A DNA stretch of 7,060 bases from Oscillospiraceae bacterium. GTDB taxonomy: Bacteria > Bacillota > Clostridia > Oscillospirales > Ruminococcaceae. Below are positions 4,821 to 7,060 of the stretch, piece by piece (the stretch's first letter is position 1; each line of letters opens with the position of its first letter). The position numbers and the translations under genes were made by a program. The stretch lies in the NCBI GenBank assembly GCA_020024215.1, contig JAHHUC010000084.1, positions 1 to 7,060 on the forward strand, given 5' to 3'. The notes beneath the pieces are model-generated. The model did no database searches, had not been told where the DNA came from, and worked only from the letters and a program-made list of their open reading frames with translations.

Positions 4821-5543
4821 CTAATCCATATCTCCCAAAAAGAAAAGCAAGGCAGAAAGTGCTGCAATAGGTGCTGTCTCGCATCTTAATATCCTTTTTC
4901 CCAAAGAGACGGCAATTATTCCCGATTGCTCACAAAGCCTCACCTCGTCCTTGGAAAAGCCTCCCTCAGGTCCTGTGAGAAGACAATAGGAAAATGCCGG
5001 AATTTTAAGCTCCTCTCTCATGGGAGGGCACTTTCCCTCATAGAGCATAAAGGGCTTTTCGTACCTTTGCATCTGCCTTATTGCCTCCTCAAAGGAAAGT
5101 ATTCCCCTGACAGCAGGAATTATTCCCCTTTTTGACTGTGTGGCAGCCTCCAGAGCAATTTTCTGAAGCCGTGATATTTTTTTGCTGTGATCTGATTCCT
5201 TTGGCTTTGAAACACAAAATTCACTCATGAAAAAGGTTATTGAGGCTGCGCCTATTTCCACAGCCTTCTGAACAATAAGCTCCGATTTGTCCCCCTTTGG
5301 CCATGCGGCAAAAATTCCCACCTCTGTTTTTGGCTCCGAGAGGCTTTTTTCCCTGCTTTGTATATTGACCAGAAGATGATCCTTGAAGATTTCTTCAATA
5401 AAGCCGAAGCCGTCATTTTTGTTTCCGTCGCAGAGCACTATTTTTTCCCCCTGCTTCATCCTCAGAGCCTTTGCTATGTGCAAAAAAAGCTCCCCTTCTA
5501 TCCTCACAGGGGAATCAAGTGAGGGAACAAAGAATTTTCCCAT
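4821..5543 (-). CDS. rsmE: 16S rRNA (uracil1498-N3)-methyltransferase RsmE
   Basis: A SPOUT-class methyltransferase that uses S-adenosylmethionine to methylate N3 of U1498 in 16S rRNA, in the decoding region of the 30S subunit. The 240-residue length is normal. An N-terminal PUA-like RNA-binding part (about 1-70) precedes the knotted SPOUT domain. Family blocks are intact: KGDKSELIVQKAVEIGA (84-99 region), EAATQSKR (132-139), LLTGPEGGFSKDE (188-200) and LGKRILRCETA (214-224), the last two forming the knot and cofactor site. The ATG follows AAGGAG by about 10 bases, and that site lies inside the last codons of prmA; only three bases separate the two genes. This implies tight transcriptional and probably translational coupling. 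prmA-rsmE adjacency is common in Firmicutes. Confidence 0.95.
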   Translation of the reverse strand: MGKFFVPSLDSPVRIEGELFLHIAKALRMKQGEKIVLCDGNKNDGFGFIEEIFKDHLLVNIQSREKSLSEPKTEVGIFAAWPKGDKSELIVQKAVEIGAASITFFMSEFCVSKPKESDHSKKISRLQKIALEAATQSKRGIIPAVRGILSFEEAIRQMQRYEKPFMLYEGKCPPMREELKIPAFSYCLLTGPEGGFSKDEVRLCEQSGIIAVSLGKRILRCETAPIAALSALLFFLGDMD

Positions 5544-5546
5544 ATT

Positions 5547-6467
5547 TTAATTCTCCTTTTTAAATTGGAAGGACATGGCTGTCCAGCAGTTTTCCTCTTT
5601 TTTGGAAATAAGGGAAAAGCCCAGCTTTTCAAGCTCATTGAGCACCTCATGGCTTCTTATGTCGATGATTCCGGATACAATGTAAATTCCGTTTTTCTTC
5701 AAAAGCCTTGGGATGTCCGATGAAAGCTTTATTATTGCATCTGCCACTATATTGGCGCAGATTATGTCAAATGTTTCCTCAACACCCTCTGAAAGATCTC
5801 CTAAGACAAATTCTGCATTGCAGCTGTTTATTTTGGCATTTTCTTTAGCGGTTTTTACAGCCAGCGGATCAATATCTATTCCCAGGCTTCTCTCTGCGCC
5901 TAAAAGCCGTGCGCAAATGGCCAAAATTCCGCTGCCTGTGCCCACATCCAGCATGCTCATTCCCGGCTTTATATATTTTTCCAATTCCAAAAGACAGAGC
6001 CTTGTTGTCTCATGTGTTCCTGTTCCGAAAGCCATTCCGGGGTCAAGGGTTATAACGCTTTGCCCCTCTTTTTTCTCATAGCTTTCCCAGGAGGGGCATA
6101 TTGCAATTTTATCCGAAAGGGAGATGGGATGATAGTGCTTTTTCCACGCATTTGCCCAGTCCTCTTCACGGACATTTCCCATATTAAGCTCAAACGGAAT
6201 CTCTTCCCTTTGCAGCTGCGCCTGTATATATGCGGAATATTCCCTTATATTCTCATTTGGCGATATATACATATGAATTATGCTGTGCTTTCTGTCCTTT
6301 TTCAGCAGCTCTTCGTCAATGAGGTCAATGTGGGCAATTTCCCTTGCCTGCTCCTCAAGATTTGAATAGTCCTCCACATATATGCCTGCTGCTATAAGCG
6401 AAAGAATATCCGAAGCCACATCTGTATATTTTGTGGGAACCTTTATATTCAAGTCGATCCAATCCAT
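5547..6467 (-). CDS. prmA: Ribosomal protein L11 methyltransferase PrmA
   Basis: A cytoplasmic S-adenosylmethionine-dependent class I methyltransferase that trimethylates lysines and the N-terminus of ribosomal protein L11. At 306 residues it is full length. The N-terminal L11-recognition domain (about 1-100) leads through WANAWKKHYHP (104-114) to the signature DPGMAFGTGTHETTRLCL (142-159). The cofactor-binding core follows: DVGTGSGILAI (174-184), the acidic ribose-binding loop GIDIDPLAV (196-204), and the NPPF-like motif as ANIVADAI (238-245). It closes with WTAM (295-298). The ATG has AAAGGAA about 6 bases upstream. It is first in the operon with rsmE and the pdaA-like gene and has its own promoter. 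In many Firmicutes prmA follows dnaJ; no dnaJ is present within 590 bp upstream here. Confidence 0.95.
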   Translation of the reverse strand: MDWIDLNIKVPTKYTDVASDILSLIAAGIYVEDYSNLEEQAREIAHIDLIDEELLKKDRKHSIIHMYISPNENIREYSAYIQAQLQREEIPFELNMGNVREEDWANAWKKHYHPISLSDKIAICPSWESYEKKEGQSVITLDPGMAFGTGTHETTRLCLLELEKYIKPGMSMLDVGTGSGILAICARLLGAERSLGIDIDPLAVKTAKENAKINSCNAEFVLGDLSEGVEETFDIICANIVADAIIKLSSDIPRLLKKNGIYIVSGIIDIRSHEVLNELEKLGFSLISKKEENCWTAMSFQFKKEN

Positions 6468-6497
6468 ATCTATTTCCTTTCCTAACTTACTTTTTCC

Positions 6498-6526
6498 ATT
6501 ATAATATTTTTTATCCCTTTAATCAA
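6498..6526 (-). promoter_or_regulatory. Sigma-A promoter of the prmA-rsmE-pdaA operon
   Basis: Minus strand: -35 TTGATT (6526-6521), a 17-bp spacer, and a perfect -10 TATAAT (6503-6498). It lies 31 bp upstream of the prmA ATG, with the purine-rich ribosome binding site between. Confidence 0.8.
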
Positions 6527-6661
6527 CAAATCCTGATGCTTTTGAATAATAAATAGCATTTGATGTGTACAAGAAGTATTTTGTCCCGTTTGTCTTTAAA
6601 TTTTAAGCCAAGCAAGCAGCATTGATATCCTTCATATAAAACCCTCGCTTTCCGCTTTCTT
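6527..6661. other. Intergenic spacer between the prmA promoter and the repeat array
   Basis: No gene of normal size is visible on either strand. On the minus strand a 10-codon frame, MKDINAACLA plus stop (6635-6603), follows GAGGG at 6 bases. Next to the array TCCGCTTTCT occurs twice in a row (6651-6660 and 6661-6670); the second copy begins the first 112-bp unit, so the first looks like a partial repeat remnant. Confidence 0.5.
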
Positions 6662-6693
6662 CCGCTTTCTTAAAAGAAAGCTTAGCAAAGAAT

Positions 6694-6726
6694 TTAATTT
6701 CGCACAATTAAAAAAGCTTTTGGCAT
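6694..6726 (-). other. Repeat-encoded mini-ORF, unit 1 (10 codons)
   Basis: ATG at 6726 reads MPKAFLIVRN then stop. AGGAAG lies 7 bases upstream, a good ribosome binding site, and the ATG falls in the loop of the AAAGCT/AGCTTT dyad. Relative to unit 2 its one difference inside the frame (TTT for TTC, Phe) is silent. Translation is unproven. Confidence 0.25.
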
Positions 6727-6805
6727 AGCTTTACTTCCTGCGTGTGTTACAGAATAACATTTTATAATTAAATCCGATTTTTTAAAAGAAAGCTTGGCAA
6801 AGAAT

Positions 6806-6838
6806 TTAATTTCGCACAATTAAGAAAGCTTTTGGCAT
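6806..6838 (-). other. Repeat-encoded mini-ORF, unit 2 (10 codons)
   Basis: The frame encodes the same MPKAFLIVRN plus stop as unit 1, exactly 112 bp away. The upstream site is AGGAA, and the base changes between it and the ATG break the flanking dyad but leave the start codon intact. Confidence 0.25.
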
Positions 6839-6908
6839 GACTTTAATTCCTGCTTATGTTGCAAAATAACATTTTATAATTAAATCCGCTTTTTTAAAAG
6901 AAAGCTTA

Positions 6909-6950
6909 TCAAAAAGCTTTAATTCGCACAATTAAGAAAGCTTTTAGCAT
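6909..6950 (-). other. Repeat-encoded mini-ORF, unit 3 (13 codons)
   Basis: ATG at 6950 reads MLKAFLIVRIKAF then TGA. The AGGAAG site and start are kept, but the frame runs three codons longer because of local changes near 6911-6925, and Pro2 has become Leu. Confidence 0.2.
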
Positions 6951-7060
6951 AGCTTTGCTTCCTGCTCATGTTGCAAAATAACATTTTATAATTAAATCCG
7001 CTTTCTTAAAAGAAAGCTTGGCAAAGAATTTAATTTCGCACAATTAAGAAAGCTTTTGGC

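Larger units (their letters stand above)
6662..7060. repeat. Tandem array of 112-bp repeats, 3.6 copies, open at the right edge
   Basis: Units start at CCG in positions 6662, 6774, 6886 and 6998. The first three are each exactly 112 bp with no indel; the fourth is cut by the window end after 63 bp. Copies differ by scattered substitutions, with unit 3 the most divergent around 6908-6925. Each unit contains GCTTTCTT-AA-AAGAAAGC (perfect in units 1 and 4, degraded in 2 and 3), an AAAGCT/AGCTTT dyad with an 8-nt loop, and an ATGTT/AACAT dyad (units 2 and 3). It ends in a conserved A/T-rich stretch (ACATTTTATAATTAAAT). There are no unique spacers, so this is not a CRISPR array. The exact unit length despite substitutions suggests duplication by recombination or replication slippage followed by drift. 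No host gene is interrupted; the function is unknown. Confidence 0.93.

Noticed and set aside
4799..4867. Upstream in-frame ATG extending the pdaA-like protein by 23 residues
   Set aside because: It would overlap rsmE and place a lipoprotein signal peptide internally; the ATG at 4798 has a good AGGTGAT site and a normal signal peptide.
4419..4889. 156-codon plus-strand ORF rich in serine
   Set aside because: It is the antisense shadow of the Ser/Glu-rich linker and signal peptide of the pdaA-like gene and the end of rsmE; the serine richness follows from the complementary strand.
6662..7060. CRISPR array
   Set aside because: The period is 112 bp and the whole unit is repeated, with no short repeat alternating with unique spacers and no cas genes nearby.
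6662..7060. Insertion sequence or miniature transposable element ends
   Set aside because: No transposase frame and no terminal inverted repeats bounding the array with a target duplication are visible; the pattern is a simple tandem repeat.

Overview
The window looks like ordinary chromosome from a low-GC Gram-positive, probably a spore-forming member of the Clostridia. The reasons are AT-rich intergenic DNA, strong GGAGG/GAGGTG-type ribosome binding sites, sigma-A promoters with near-consensus boxes, two lipoproteins, and a PdaA-type muramic acid deacetylase of the kind used in spore cortex synthesis. No phage, transposase, CRISPR or other defence genes are visible.

Layout from left to right. 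At 1-190 a minus-strand promoter (TTGACA, 17 bp, TATATT) drives a GC-rich, strongly structured RNA that reaches the left edge; it is either a stand-alone non-coding RNA or a riboswitch-like leader. At 255-770 (minus) is a small HD-domain phosphohydrolase with its own promoter. At 834-1544 (minus) is the acyltransferase PlsC. PlsC shares a compact divergent promoter region with a plus-strand, OppA-like peptide-binding lipoprotein at 1706-3265 that has no transporter partners in the window.

The region 3266-3847 is not empty. It holds a bidirectional terminator, a 45-codon GTG-start gene on the minus strand (highly charged, with a sigma-G-like promoter), a 46-codon candidate gene on the plus strand, and a second terminator.

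The right half is a minus-strand operon, prmA (6467-5547), rsmE (5543-4821) and pdaA-like (4798-3848). It is read from a TTGATT/TATAAT promoter at 6498-6526. It pairs two translation-apparatus methyltransferases (ribosomal protein L11 and 16S rRNA U1498) with a cell-wall deacetylase. Upstream of it, 6662-7060 is a tandem array with an exact 112-bp period (3.6 copies, continuing past the window). Each complete unit contains dyads and, on the minus strand, a ribosome-binding-site-like sequence followed by a 10-13 codon mini-ORF.

The protein-coding genes are familiar families. The observations most worth a second look are the structured RNA at the left edge, the 112-bp array with its mini-ORFs, and the two small genes between 3342 and 3798.
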